Shown: positions 15,626-25,519 of the stretch, in pieces | How positions within the stretch are numbered: position 1 is the stretch's first letter | How the letters are laid out: the number at the start of each line of letters is the position of its first letter | Assembly (NCBI RefSeq): GCF_030408415.1 | Contig: NZ_CP046976.1 | Coordinates: 930,001 to 994,000 of the forward strand | Length of the DNA stretch: 64,000 bases | Origin: Corynebacterium appendicis CIP 107643 | GTDB lineage: Bacteria > Actinomycetota > Actinomycetes > Mycobacteriales > Mycobacteriaceae | Direction: 5' to 3' | Notes under the pieces: model-generated | What the model saw: the letters and a program-made list of their open reading frames with translations, nothing else | Database searches by the model: none | Told to the model about the DNA's origin: nothing | Position numbers and translations under genes: made by a program

Positions 15626-17299
15626 CTAACGCTGCTGGTCGAAGTAGCCGGGAGCGTCGTGCTGGTTGACCTTGCCGGTGCGTAAATACTCGACCACGAT
15701 GTTGTCCACCGCCGTGTTACCGAGGGCGACGTGGCCGTGGCCCGGGCCGTGGACGGTGACAAGCTGCGAACCCATCTCGTTCTGGATCACGCCGCGGCCG
15801 GAGTACAGAGTCTGCGGATCCCCGGTCGCATTGATCTGCAGCGGGCGCGTCTTCAGGCCACCGCCGTTAAGCGGAATGCGCTTGGCCACAGGTGCAGCGC
15901 CGTTGCATGCGATGCCGCTGCCGATCAAGTCGTGCGCTGCGGCGAACACATCCTGCGAAATGTAGTTGGTCCAGATTGCGCGCGAAATCAGGGAATAGTC
16001 GGGCGGCGTGACGTTCTCATTGCACACCTGGATGAAGAGCAAGTTGAGGCGGGCGGCGTCCGCACCCATCATTTCATCAATCACCGGCTTGGGCGGGGCA
16101 GCCTCAGGCTCGAAGGTGCCGTTGGTCATCCGTGCCAGAGTGTCCCAGTCGCGGGGGGAGGGGATGCCCAGCTTCGTTTGCTGCAGAAGCTGGGAGTTGA
16201 ACTGGGTCGCGCCGGGGGTGAGCATCCGGCTCACAACTCCCTCTGCCTCCACGCGTGCTTTGCCGGTGGCGGTGATGGCATCGGCGCCTGCCTGGCCGGC
16301 GAACTCCAACCCGGGCGGCAGATCGCCGACGCGGGCCGGCGGTGGCACGACCGTGGGATTGGTACCGGTCTCCTTGACGACCTTCGCGGACCAGTACTGA
16401 TACGCCTTCAGCGGGGTGTCGCCCATGTGGTAGGTGGCGTCGTTGCGGGCCACGAAGTTGAAGTAATCGTGCAGGGCGCGCTCGTAGCCGCCCTTCTGAT
16501 CGTTGAGGATCGTGTTCCACTGCTGGCTCGGGTTCATCGCGGAATCGAGAACGACCTTGTCGGTCTGCGCCGGGTACATGGTCGCGTACGCGGAACCGAG
16601 GTAGGTGCCGTAGGACAGGCCCATGATGGAGATCGTGTCGTAGCCGAGCGCGCGGCGAACCATCTCCCAGTCGCGGGCATTGTTCTCGGTGGTGACGCTC
16701 TCCGGCATGCCGGGGTTGCCCTTCTGGCACATACGGCGGGACATTGCACCGGCGTTGACCGTGCTTTCTACCTGGTTGCGCACCGCGTCGAGCTGGTTCG
16801 CGGGTGCGGCGGGCCCGCACTCCAGCGGAGTGGAGTGCTGCAGTCCGCGGGGCTGAACGGCCACCATGTCCCATTCGTTCCGGATCTCCTGCGGCCAGGA
16901 GAAGCCGACGGAGTTAGAGCCGACGTACGTGTAACCGTCGCCGCCCGGCCCGCCGGGGTTGCCGAAGAGGACCCCGCGCTTCGCCTCCGGCTGTGCGGCC
17001 GGCACGCGCACGAAGCCGACAGAGATCTGCGGGCTTTGCGGGTCGCCGTAGCGCATCGGCACCGGCACCTGTCCGCACTGGGCACCCGGGGCATCGACGG
17101 TGGCCGGGCATGGCTCCCACTTCACAGCCGGCGCCGGAGCGGGATCAGCCTGAGCAGTTGCGCCGCTGAACGGCGACGCGATCAAGGAGGCCGTCACGCC
17201 CATTGCCGCGAGAAGTGGCGCGGCACCCCTTTTCCGTTGTGTCGACGTCTTCGCGCGGAACCAAACGCAACCTCCTCGTACAGCCAGTTGAATAAGCAT
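15626..17299 (-). CDS. secreted alpha/beta-hydrolase (tripeptidyl-aminopeptidase-like)
   Basis: This is an exported hydrolase of about 557 residues in the SlpD/SlpE, proline-iminopeptidase group. A signal sequence is visible (basic TQRKRG, hydrophobic AAPLLAAMGVTASLIA, cut near ATAQA). The oxyanion segment is GNPGGPGGDG, the nucleophile elbow GLSYGTYLG holds the catalytic serine, and HGPGHGHVALG holds the histidine. The start is uncertain: ATG 17299 has no ribosome site, while a GAGGAGG sits 20-30 bp downstream without a good in-frame start before ATG 17201. Hairpin terminators bracket the gene. Confidence 0.85.
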   Translation of the reverse strand: MLIQLAVRGGCVWFRAKTSTQRKRGAAPLLAAMGVTASLIASPFSGATAQADPAPAPAVKWEPCPATVDAPGAQCGQVPVPMRYGDPQSPQISVGFVRVPAAQPEAKRGVLFGNPGGPGGDGYTYVGSNSVGFSWPQEIRNEWDMVAVQPRGLQHSTPLECGPAAPANQLDAVRNQVESTVNAGAMSRRMCQKGNPGMPESVTTENNARDWEMVRRALGYDTISIMGLSYGTYLGSAYATMYPAQTDKVVLDSAMNPSQQWNTILNDQKGGYERALHDYFNFVARNDATYHMGDTPLKAYQYWSAKVVKETGTNPTVVPPPARVGDLPPGLEFAGQAGADAITATGKARVEAEGVVSRMLTPGATQFNSQLLQQTKLGIPSPRDWDTLARMTNGTFEPEAAPPKPVIDEMMGADAARLNLLFIQVCNENVTPPDYSLISRAIWTNYISQDVFAAAHDLIGSGIACNGAAPVAKRIPLNGGGLKTRPLQINATGDPQTLYSGRGVIQNEMGSQLVTVHGPGHGHVALGNTAVDNIVVEYLRTGKVNQHDAPGYFDQQR

Positions 17300-17366
17300 T
17301 GAACAATGAAAGTGAATTTAATAATACCCTGCGTGTGAGCTGGCTGCAGGGTGAAAAGAAAAGATA

Positions 17367-17405
17367 ATCGGCCCGCATCTTCCGTTACTGGAAGAGCGGG
17401 CCGAT
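17367..17405. terminator. hairpin terminator of the lut operon
   Basis: ATCGGCCCGC with TCTTCC (17367-17382) pairs with GGAAGA and GCGGGCCGAT (17390-17405) around a short loop. It lies 35 bp after the lutC stop. Its core repeats that of the hairpin at 15568-15606. Confidence 0.78.
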
Positions 17406-17439
17406 GTGTTCCGAACGGCAGGAAAGCTGGTTCTTTGGC

Positions 17440-18078
17440 CTAGTCGACGATAAGCACGATCAAGTCGCGCGGGCCGTGAACGCCCTCGACGCGGACGAGC
17501 TCGATATCGGAGGTCGCCGACGGGCCGGAAATCAGCGTGCTGGGCAGCTCCGGGTCGAGCTCGGCGAACATCTCCGGGACACCGTAGACCACCGAGTCCA
17601 TGTCCACGATGCACAGGTGGCGGTCGGGGACCAGGCTCAGTGCCCGGCGGCCGCACTTACCGGCGCCACCCTCGGACTGGAGACAGATGGTGCCGGTCTG
17701 AGCAGATGAAACGACAGAACCGGTGACCACAGCGTCGACGTCGTTAAGCTCGCGCGGGTCGACTGCGACATCGTCCGGCTGCGCGTTGCCTTCGAACGAG
17801 GAGAACAGCGCGGCGTCGAGACCCTGCGCGTAGCGGACCTCCTTGTCGCCGTGCTCGCGCAGGATGTCGACGATCGCGCCGCCGAGCTCGCCGGAGGAGA
17901 CCGTCTTGACCTCCGCTTTGTAGTCGACGAGGCGGTCGATGAGCATCTCACGCAGCTCGTCGCGGTTCAGCGGCGACTCCGTGCGGTAGGTGTGCGCGTG
18001 CTCGACGCTGGCGGGGGAGTCGGCGAGCTTGTGCGCGTCGCGGATGCGGGCGAGGATGTCTTCCTTAGCGGTACCCAT
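17440..18078 (-). CDS. lutC: lactate utilisation protein C (LutC)
   Basis: This 212-residue LUD-domain protein is one subunit of the LutABC complex, which oxidises L-lactate to pyruvate in the cytoplasm. The LUD core shows SGPSATSDIELVRVEGVHGP near the C-terminus, the usual nucleotide-site signature. ATG 18078 overlaps the last base of the lutB stop (TAATG), so translation is coupled. It is the last gene of a leftward lldP-lutA-lutB-lutC operon. Confidence 0.92.
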   Translation of the reverse strand: MGTAKEDILARIRDAHKLADSPASVEHAHTYRTESPLNRDELREMLIDRLVDYKAEVKTVSSGELGGAIVDILREHGDKEVRYAQGLDAALFSSFEGNAQPDDVAVDPRELNDVDAVVTGSVVSSAQTGTICLQSEGGAGKCGRRALSLVPDRHLCIVDMDSVVYGVPEMFAELDPELPSTLISGPSATSDIELVRVEGVHGPRDLIVLIVD

Positions 18079-19688
18079 TACTTCTCGTCCTCCTTGCGGT
18101 TGTAGCGGGTCCAGGACTCGTCCGGGGCGGGTGTCTCCTCGGCGCCGCTGGTGCCGGACGCGTCAGGTGCCGCGTGGCCCTTGACGCCCTCCGCCTTGGC
18201 TTCGGCCATGAGGCGCTTGGCCTCGTCGGTCTCGAACCATTGGCGGAAGGACTTCTTCGGCGGAACCGCGACATCGCGGTACTCGGTCCAGCCGGAGATT
18301 GGAGGCGGCATCGTGCTGATGACCCCGTTGAAACCACCGAGGATGCGGCCCGCTGCGACCATGCGCACAGCCTTGTCCCAGAGCTTCGAGTGGCCCCAGA
18401 CCTGGCCGATCGTCGAGAACATTGCGCCCTCGATCGCCGGGCGGTGGTTCTCCACCTTCTGGTGACGCATCTCCAGCAGGACGTCTGTGATCGGGATCTT
18501 GACGGGGCAGACCTCGTCGCAACGCCCGCACAGGGAGGAGGCGTACGGCAGCGACGCGGTGACGTCGTCCGCCGAGTCCATGCCGGCGAGCTGCGGGGTG
18601 AGGATCGCGCCGATCGGGCCCGGGTAGACCGAGCCGTAGGCGTGGCCGCCGGCGCGCTCGTAGACCGGGCAGACGTTGAGGCAGGCGGAGCAACGGATGC
18701 ACTTGAGCGCCTCGCGGCCGATCTCGTTGGACAGGGCGGCGGTGCGGCCGTTGTCCACGAGCACGATGTGGAAGTCCTGCGGGCCGTCGTTCTCCGTCAC
18801 ACCCGACCAGATCGAGGTGTACGGGTTCATGCGCTCTCCTGTCGACGAACGCGGCAGCAGCTGCATAAAAACACCCAGATCCTCGTAGGACGGGAGAATC
18901 TTCTCGATGCCCATGACGGTGATCAGGGTCTCCGGCATGGTCAAGCACATGCGGCCGTTGCCCTCGGACTCGACGATGGAGACCGAGCCGGTCTCGGCGA
19001 TGCCGAAGTTGCAGCCGGAGATGGCGACCTTGGCTTTCATGAACTGCTCGCGCAGGAACTTGCGGGACGCCTCGGCCAGCTCGGCCGGGTCCGCGGTCAG
19101 GTTGTCGCCCACACCTGGCATCTTCTCGGCGAAGATGTCGCGGATCTCAGCGCGGTTGCGGTGGATCGCGGGCACCACGATGTGGGACGGGAAGTCTTCG
19201 CCGAGCTGGACGATGAGCTCGGCCAGGTCCGTCTCGCGGGCGTTGATGCCGTTTTCCTCGAGGACGTCGTTGAGCGCGATCTCCTGGGTGAGCATCGACT
19301 TGATCTTCACGATGTCGGTCTCGCCGGTCTCCTTGACCAGATCAGTGATGATCTGCGAGGCCTCCTTGGCATCGCGCGCCCAGTGAACGTGGCCGCCGCG
19401 CTTGGTCACGTTCTCCTCGAACTGCTCGAGCAGCTCGGGCAGTCGCGCCATGGTGTCGTTCTTGATGGTGGAGCCGGCCTCGCGCAGGTCCTGCCAGTCA
19501 TCGAGCTCGTCGACGACGCCCTGACGCTTCAGGCGGATCTGCGTCGTGGCGTAGTTCAGGTTGCGGCGCTGAGTCGAGTTGTTGAGCTCAGTCTTGGCGT
19601 TCTTCTGGAATTTGTCGTATTCGCGGAAGTGCCCCAGGTCTTCTGGTGCATGGGGCGGCATCGTCGGGTTACCGAGTCCGACCTTCAC
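18078..19688 (-). CDS. lutB: lactate utilisation iron-sulfur protein B (LutB)
   Basis: This 536-residue subunit carries an N-terminal LUD domain and two 4Fe-4S clusters, seen as CIRCSACLNVCPVY and CGRCDEVCPVKIP. A Ser/Ala/Glu-rich acidic tail (residues ~505-530) follows. It passes electrons from lactate within LutABC. The GTG start at 19688 overlaps the lutA TGA (GTGA). A longer reading upstream exists but has no ribosome site. Confidence 0.92.
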   Translation of the reverse strand: MKVGLGNPTMPPHAPEDLGHFREYDKFQKNAKTELNNSTQRRNLNYATTQIRLKRQGVVDELDDWQDLREAGSTIKNDTMARLPELLEQFEENVTKRGGHVHWARDAKEASQIITDLVKETGETDIVKIKSMLTQEIALNDVLEENGINARETDLAELIVQLGEDFPSHIVVPAIHRNRAEIRDIFAEKMPGVGDNLTADPAELAEASRKFLREQFMKAKVAISGCNFGIAETGSVSIVESEGNGRMCLTMPETLITVMGIEKILPSYEDLGVFMQLLPRSSTGERMNPYTSIWSGVTENDGPQDFHIVLVDNGRTAALSNEIGREALKCIRCSACLNVCPVYERAGGHAYGSVYPGPIGAILTPQLAGMDSADDVTASLPYASSLCGRCDEVCPVKIPITDVLLEMRHQKVENHRPAIEGAMFSTIGQVWGHSKLWDKAVRMVAAGRILGGFNGVISTMPPPISGWTEYRDVAVPPKKSFRQWFETDEAKRLMAEAKAEGVKGHAAPDASGTSGAEETPAPDESWTRYNRKEDEK

Positions 19689-20470
19689 AGCATCTTCTCC
19701 TTCGTGTACGCGGCGGATTCCGGAGTCCACGGGTTCTCGCGGGTGGACGCGAGGATCTCAGCCATGTGGATCGCGCGGATGCCGGTGTACTGGCGGGACA
19801 TTGCGCCGCCGATATTCATCAGGCAGGACGAGTCGCCGGCGGTGACGTACTCCGCTTGGGTGTCCTTGATGTGGCGCACCTTGTCGGAGACCATCGCGGC
19901 CGAGGTGTCGGCGTTCTTCACGGCGAAGGTGCCGCCGAAGCCGCAGCATTCCTCGACATTCTCCAGCTCCACGAGTTCCAGCCCGTCGACGGCCTTGAGC
20001 AGGTCCGTTGGGCGGTCGCCGACCATGATGAAGCGGCGGGAGTGGCAGGTGGAGTGGTAAGTGACGCGGTGCGGGAAGAATGCGCCCACGTCGTAGGTCC
20101 CCATGACGTCCACGATGAACTCGGAGAAGTCGAGAGTCTTCGCGGTGGTCTTCTTGGTGCCGGCGACGAGCTGCTTGGAGCCGTAGCGCTCGGCGATGCG
20201 GGTGTGCTGTTCGCGAACAGCACCGGTGCACGAACCAGAGGGAGTCACGACATAATCGATGGAATCGTCGGCGAATGCGTCGACGTAGTTTTCAAGCATG
20301 GGCACCGTCTCTTTCTGGTACCCGGTGTTGATGTGCATTTGGCCGCAGCAGGTTTGCTCCGGGGGGAAGACGACCTCGCATCCGAGTCGGGACAACACGA
20401 TCGCTGCCGCCTTGTGCGCATCGGGGAACAGAGCGTCTCCGATGCACGTGGTGAATAGGGCTACGCGCAC
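19685..20470 (-). CDS. lutA: lactate utilisation protein A (LutA)
   Basis: This 261-residue protein has two CCG (cysteine-rich) domains: EQTCCGQMH in the first half and EECCGFGGTF in the second. These bind iron-sulfur clusters, as in GlpC and heterodisulfide reductase subunits. The start is GTG 20470 behind AAAGGAACCAGCA. It leads the lutABC cluster, and 109 bp separate it from the upstream permease gene. Confidence 0.92.
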   Translation of the reverse strand: MRVALFTTCIGDALFPDAHKAAAIVLSRLGCEVVFPPEQTCCGQMHINTGYQKETVPMLENYVDAFADDSIDYVVTPSGSCTGAVREQHTRIAERYGSKQLVAGTKKTTAKTLDFSEFIVDVMGTYDVGAFFPHRVTYHSTCHSRRFIMVGDRPTDLLKAVDGLELVELENVEECCGFGGTFAVKNADTSAAMVSDKVRHIKDTQAEYVTAGDSSCLMNIGGAMSRQYTGIRAIHMAEILASTRENPWTPESAAYTKEKML

Positions 20471-20579
20471 TGCTGGTTCCTTTCTGGGTAGGTTTTTGCC
20501 AGCTGCATGTAAGGCAGGATTTAGGTTACAGCCTTGTATGCGAGACGCTACCCCTAAAACACCTCCAGCGCCTAAGTGT

Positions 20580-22255
20580 TTATGGAACCACCGGCGCCAG
20601 CCCGCTGAGCAGGTTCGTTTGCAGGAAGATGAGGGTGCACACGGCGAGGAGGAACCCGAAGGACCACCCCACAACCTGTTTGAACAATTCGGACTCGCGG
20701 CCGTCCATATTCACCGATGTCGCGGCGATGGAGAGAGACTGCGGGGAGATCATCTTGCCCACGACACCACCAGTGGTGTTGGCTGCGAGCATGAGGTCCG
20801 GATTGAGATCCAGCGACTCGGCGGCGGTGACCTGGAGCTTGGCGAACAAGGCGTTTGCCGAGGTGTCCGAGCCGGTAACAGCCACGCCCACCCAGCCGAG
20901 CACCGGCGCGAAGAAGGCGAAGGCCGGGCCGAGGTTGGCGAAGAACGCGCCGATGGAGACGGTCTGGCTGGAGTAGTTCATCACATAGGCCAGTGCGAGG
21001 ACGGTGGTGATGGTCACGGCGGACCACCGCATGCGGGAAGCGGTGCTCACGAATTCCTGGCCGACCTGGCGCCAGGTAAGTGCGTAGCGGCCGTTCTCGT
21101 TAAAGATCATGTAGAAAATAGCCACGATGATCCCGGAGATGACCAGCAGGCTGCCCGGGTTGTTCAGCAGTTGCAGCTTGTACTCGGTGCGCTGCATTTC
21201 CTCGCCGGTGGAGGTGAACATGTGGCCGGTGATGTACGGCCACGGGATGGCGATGTCGGTGGACTTCAGCCAGTTCGGGATGGTTGTGCCCAGGTTGGCC
21301 AAGCCGAAGATGAACACGACGACGGCGTAAGGGAACAGGGCCCACCAGACGCGGGAGCCGGTGAGTTCGTCCGCTTCCTCGACGTGGACTTCTTCGAGGC
21401 CGAGACGCTCGCGCAGGGCAGGGACACCGACCGGCTTCCAGAACTGCAGCAGGACGAATGCGGCGCCGAGAGCGACAATGCAGGCCACGACGTCGGTGAG
21501 CTGGTAGGCGAAGAAGTTGGACGTCGCCCACTGGGCGAGACCGAAGGACAGACCGAGCACAATGGAAGCGGGCGCGGTCTCGCGAATGCCTCGCCGCCGT
21601 CAATCAGAAACGCGATGATGAACGGCACGAAGAACGCCAGGAACGGTGTCTGGTGCCCGACAATGGCGGCGATGTTCGCGGTTTGTTCTGCGGTGCGGTC
21701 GCCGACGTCGCCGGCGGTGGTGATGGGGATGGCCACGGCGCCGAACGCCACGGGCGCGGTGTTCGCGATGAGCACGACGGACGCCGCACGCAGCGGTGGA
21801 ATGCCCAGCGCGAGAATCATCGTCGCGGTGATGGCGACCGGGGCACCGAAGCCAGCGAGGGATTCAAGCAGGCCTCCGAAGCAGAAGGAAATGAGCATGG
21901 CTTGGATGCGCACATCGCCGTTGCCCATCTTGTCGAAGACGAGCCGCAGATCTTCGAAGCGGCCGGAGGCTACCGTGATCTGGTAGAACCAGATCGCCGT
22001 GAGGATCACGAAGACGATGGGGATAAGGCCGTAGACACCGCCGCGGAAGACCGACGAAATGGCCATCACGATCGGCATGTTGAATCCGAAGATGCCCACG
22101 ATGAGCGCCACCAGCAGTGCGGCGGCGCCGGCCGTGTGCGCCCGGGCTTTCAGCCCAAGCAGCAACACAAAGAACGTCACCAGCGGGAGGGTGGATAGCA
22201 AAGCGGATAGGGCGAGGCTGCCTGCCACTGCATCCGGCTGAATCTGATAGGTCAT
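20580..22255 (-). pseudogene. lldP: L-lactate permease (LldP), frameshifted
   Basis: The lactate/proton symporter gene starts at ATG 22255 (MTYQIQPDAVAGSLALSALL). It runs normally through the LldP motif GGLLESLAGFGAPVAI to FLIDGG near 21595. There one base is missing. The continuing sequence (GIRETAPASIVLGLSFGLAQ) is in the next frame and runs cleanly to TAA 20580-20582. Both halves keep good membrane segments, so the lesion is recent or a sequencing error. It is the natural uptake partner of the lutABC operon just downstream. Confidence 0.85.
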
Positions 22256-22390
22256 GAGTCGGCGAATCTTTCTCGTCGGCGTGGGAAGAAGAGACGGCGC
22301 TTTACGGCGCCCTCCAATTTGTTCCGGGAAATTATGACACAGGATGCGCTCCGCCTTAGAACGCATTCTGAAGGAGAGAGGGGGCTGCTC

Positions 22391-22396
22391 TACACT
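22391..22396 (+). promoter_or_regulatory. -10 box of a leaderless argS promoter
   Basis: TACACT ends 8 nt before the argS ATG, with no ribosome site in between. Transcription would therefore begin at or next to the start codon, a common arrangement in Corynebacterium. The same sequence-to-start spacing is seen at several other genes here. Confidence 0.5.
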
Positions 22397-22404
22397 TTCA
22401 CCAC

Positions 22405-24072
22405 ATGACCCCAGCTGACCTTGCCGCCACTGTTAGAACCGCGACGTTGGAGGCACTCGCCGGACGCGAGCTGCCGGACGGCGCGGATGCCGAATCGATC
22501 GTTCCCGCCAGCGTCACCGTCGAGCGCCCGCGCAACCCCGAGCACGGCGATTACGCCACGAATGTCGCCCTCCAGGTCGCCAAGAAAGCAGGGATGAATC
22601 CGCGCGAGCTCGCACAGCTGCTTGCCGACGCCCTATCGTCCCTCCCCGAGATCGACTCCGCCGAGATCGCCGGCCCCGGCTTCATCAACCTCAGGTTGGG
22701 GGCAGCTGCCACTGGCAGCATTGTTTCCGACATCGTCGAAAAGGGGCCGTCTTTCGGTGCATCTGAAGAATATGCGGACGCGAAAATCAACCTCGAGTTC
22801 GTCTCCGCGAACCCGACGGGCCCGATCCACTTGGGCGGCACCCGTTGGGCTGCCGTGGGCGATTCGCTGGGCCGTGTGCTGGAATTCTCAGGCGCTGAGG
22901 TGACCCGCGAGTACTACTTCAACGATCACGGCGGCCAGATCGACCGCTTCGCCCGCTCCCTGGTCGCCGCAGCGAAGAATGAGCCGACGCCCGAGGACGG
23001 TTACGGCGGGGAATACATCGGGGAGATCGCGCGTGCGGTCGTCGATAAGCGCCCTGATGCTCTTGGCGGCACTGACGCCGAGGTGCAGGAAACCTTCCGC
23101 GCTGAAGGCGTGGAAATGATGTTCGCGCAGATCAAGGAGTCGTTGCACGAGTTCGGCGTGGATTTCGACGTGTATTTCCACGAGAATTCCCTGTTCGACT
23201 CCGGTGCGGTGGACCGTTCGATCCAGACGCTGAAGGACAACGGCAATCTCTACGAGGCTGACGGCGCGTGGTGGCTGCGCTCCACCGATTTCGGCGACGA
23301 CAAGGACCGCGTGGTGATCAAGTCCGACGGCGACGCCGCGTACATCGCCGGCGATATCGCGTACGTGGCCGATAAATTCGACCGCGGCCACACTCTTGCC
23401 ATCTACATGCTGGGTGCTGACCACCACGGCTACATCGCGCGTCTGCGCGCCGCCGCCCAGGCCTTGGGCTACGACCCGGACGCCGTCGAGGTGCTCATCG
23501 GGCAGATGGTCAACCTCGTGCGCGACGGCAAGCCGGTGAAGATGTCGAAGCGCGCCGGGACCGTGATCACGCTCGACGACCTGGTGGACCTGATCGGCCG
23601 CGACGCCGCGCGCTACTCGCTGGTGCGTTCGTCCGTGGACTCGACCCTGGACATCGACCTCGACCTGTGGGAGAAGCAGTCCAACGACAACCCCGTCTAC
23701 TACGTCCAGTACGGCCACACGCGCCTCGCGTCGATCGAGCGCAAGGCCGCTGAGGCCGGCGTCACCGCCGACGCCGCCGACCTGTCGCTGCTGACCCACG
23801 AGAAGGAAGGCGACCTGATCCGCACCCTCGGCGAGTTCCCGGCTGTGGTCAAGGCCGCCGCTGAGCTGCGCGAGCCGCACCGCATCGCTCGCTACGCCGA
23901 GGAGCTAGCCAGCGTCTTCCACAAGTTCTACGACTCCTGCCAGATCCTGCCGAAGGCCGGCGAGACCCCGGAGCCGATCCACGCCGCGCGTCTGGCGCTC
24001 GCTTCTGCGTCGCGTCAGGTGCTTGCGAACGCCCTGCACCTTTTGGGCATCACCGCGCCGGAAAGGATGTAA
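22405..24072 (+). CDS. argS: arginyl-tRNA synthetase
   Basis: This 555-residue class I synthetase charges tRNA-Arg. The HIGH-type motif appears as PTGPIHLGG (His 142) and KMSKR is at 379-383. An N-terminal Arg-S additional domain and a C-terminal anticodon-binding DALR domain are present. The start is ATG 22405, immediately after a -10 box. It heads argS-lysA-hom-thrB, a conserved corynebacterial order, with lysA starting 3 bp after the stop. Confidence 0.96.
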   Translation: MTPADLAATVRTATLEALAGRELPDGADAESIVPASVTVERPRNPEHGDYATNVALQVAKKAGMNPRELAQLLADALSSLPEIDSAEIAGPGFINLRLGAAATGSIVSDIVEKGPSFGASEEYADAKINLEFVSANPTGPIHLGGTRWAAVGDSLGRVLEFSGAEVTREYYFNDHGGQIDRFARSLVAAAKNEPTPEDGYGGEYIGEIARAVVDKRPDALGGTDAEVQETFRAEGVEMMFAQIKESLHEFGVDFDVYFHENSLFDSGAVDRSIQTLKDNGNLYEADGAWWLRSTDFGDDKDRVVIKSDGDAAYIAGDIAYVADKFDRGHTLAIYMLGADHHGYIARLRAAAQALGYDPDAVEVLIGQMVNLVRDGKPVKMSKRAGTVITLDDLVDLIGRDAARYSLVRSSVDSTLDIDLDLWEKQSNDNPVYYVQYGHTRLASIERKAAEAGVTADAADLSLLTHEKEGDLIRTLGEFPAVVKAAAELREPHRIARYAEELASVFHKFYDSCQILPKAGETPEPIHAARLALASASRQVLANALHLLGITAPERM

Positions 24073-24075
24073 TTC

Positions 24076-25485
24076 ATGCTCGATCCCGTGTTGAACACGG
24101 CAAATCTCTCGCGCGACGATCTGTTGCGCATGCGCCACAACGAGGCAGGCTGCTTCAACGACCTGCCCGCGCACGTGTGGCCGCGCAATGCGCAGCGTCA
24201 CGACGACGGCACCGTGTCTATCGCTGATGTGTCTTTGACTGACATCGCCGCTGAATACGGCACTCCCGTCATGGTCGTCGACGAGGACGATTTCCGCTCG
24301 CGCTGCCGCGACATGGCCCGCGCCTACGGCGACCCCGCGCACGTGCACTACGCGGCGAAGGCGTTCTTGACGTCCCGCATTGCGAAGTGGGTGGCCGAGG
24401 AAGGCCTCGCCCTTGATGTCGCCAGCGAGAACGAGCTGCTGATCGCCCTGGCCGCCGATTTTCCGACGGAACGCATCACCGCCCACGGCAATAGCAAGTC
24501 CGATTCCTTCCTGCGCCGCTGTGTGACCAGCGGTGTCGGCCACGTGGTCATCGACTCGCACCAGGAACTCGAGGCGCTCGAGCGCATCGCCGAGGAAGAG
24601 GGCGTGGTCCAGGACGTGTTCATCCGCGTCAAGCCGGGTGTTGAGGCGCACACGCATGAGTTCATCGCCACCAGCCACGAGGACCAGAAATTCGGACTGT
24701 CGCTCGCCTCCGGCTCGGCGTTCCTCGCTGCTGAGACCGCCCATGCCGCGGCGAATGTGCGCCTGACCGGCCTGCACTGCCACGTCGGCTCCCAGGTCTT
24801 CGATGCGGAAGGCTTCAAGCTCGCCGCCTCGCGCGTGCTGGGCCTCTACTCGAAGATCTACCGCGAACTCGGCGTGGAGTTGGAATACCTCGACCTAGGC
24901 GGCGGTTACGGCATCGCCTACACCGTCGAGGAAGAGCCGCTCAACGTGGAAGCTGTCGCGCGCGACCTGCTGCGCGCCGTGCGCGAAGCGGCGGGGGATC
25001 TGGAGCTGACCCCGCCGAAGGTCATCGTGGAACCCGGCCGCGCGATCGCGGGCCCCGCGGCCGTCACCGTCTACTCCGTGGGAACCGTCAAAGACGTCCA
25101 CGTGACCGATGACGCCACCCGCCGCTACATCGCCGTCGACGGCGGAATGAGCGATAATATTCGCACCGCGCTTTACGGTGCCGAATACGACGCACGCGTT
25201 GTCAACCGCAACACTGAAGGTGCCCCGCACGCGACGCGTCTGGTCGGATCGCACTGCGAATCCGGCGACATTCTGATCAATAATGCGCTCTGGCCTGACG
25301 ATATCGGCCCCGGCGACCTCATCGCTCTTGCCGCCACCGGCGCCTACTGCTTCTCCATGGCGTCCAACTACAACTGCTTCGGCCGCCCCGCCGTGGTCAG
25401 TGTCCGCGACGGGAAAGCCACGCCGATGGTGCGCCGCGAGACGGTCGAGGACATACTCGCGCGGGAGGTTTTTGTAGACTCGTAG
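24076..25485 (+). CDS. lysA: diaminopimelate decarboxylase
   Basis: This PLP enzyme makes L-lysine from meso-diaminopimelate in the last step of the pathway. The PLP lysine is K95 in [15 protein letters not shown] (Cys 394) is the second active-site signature, and the glycine-rich phosphate loop is [11 protein letters not shown]. It has 469 residues. ATG 24076 lies 3 bp after argS, implying one transcript. The argS-lysA pairing is known to be regulated by arginine and lysine in C. glutamicum. Confidence 0.96.
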   Translation: MLDPVLNTANLSRDDLLRMRHNEAGCFNDLPAHVWPRNAQRHDDGTVSIADVSLTDIAAEYGTPVMVVDEDDFRSRCRDMARAYGDPAHVHYAAKAFLTSRIAKWVAEEGLALDVASENELLIALAADFPTERITAHGNSKSDSFLRRCVTSGVGHVVIDSHQELEALERIAEEEGVVQDVFIRVKPGVEAHTHEFIATSHEDQKFGLSLASGSAFLAAETAHAAANVRLTGLHCHVGSQVFDAEGFKLAASRVLGLYSKIYRELGVELEYLDLGGGYGIAYTVEEEPLNVEAVARDLLRAVREAAGDLELTPPKVIVEPGRAIAGPAAVTVYSVGTVKDVHVTDDATRRYIAVDGGMSDNIRTALYGAEYDARVVNRNTEGAPHATRLVGSHCESGDILINNALWPDDIGPGDLIALAATGAYCFSMASNYNCFGRPAVVSVRDGKATPMVRRETVEDILAREVFVDS

Positions 25486-25519
25486 GCCGTTGCTGTCCAC
25501 CCCTCAACATAGGAGAACC

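Noticed and set aside
18174..20060. 628-codon plus-strand frame opposite lutB
   Set aside because: It is antisense to a clear iron-sulfur protein gene and has no family features.
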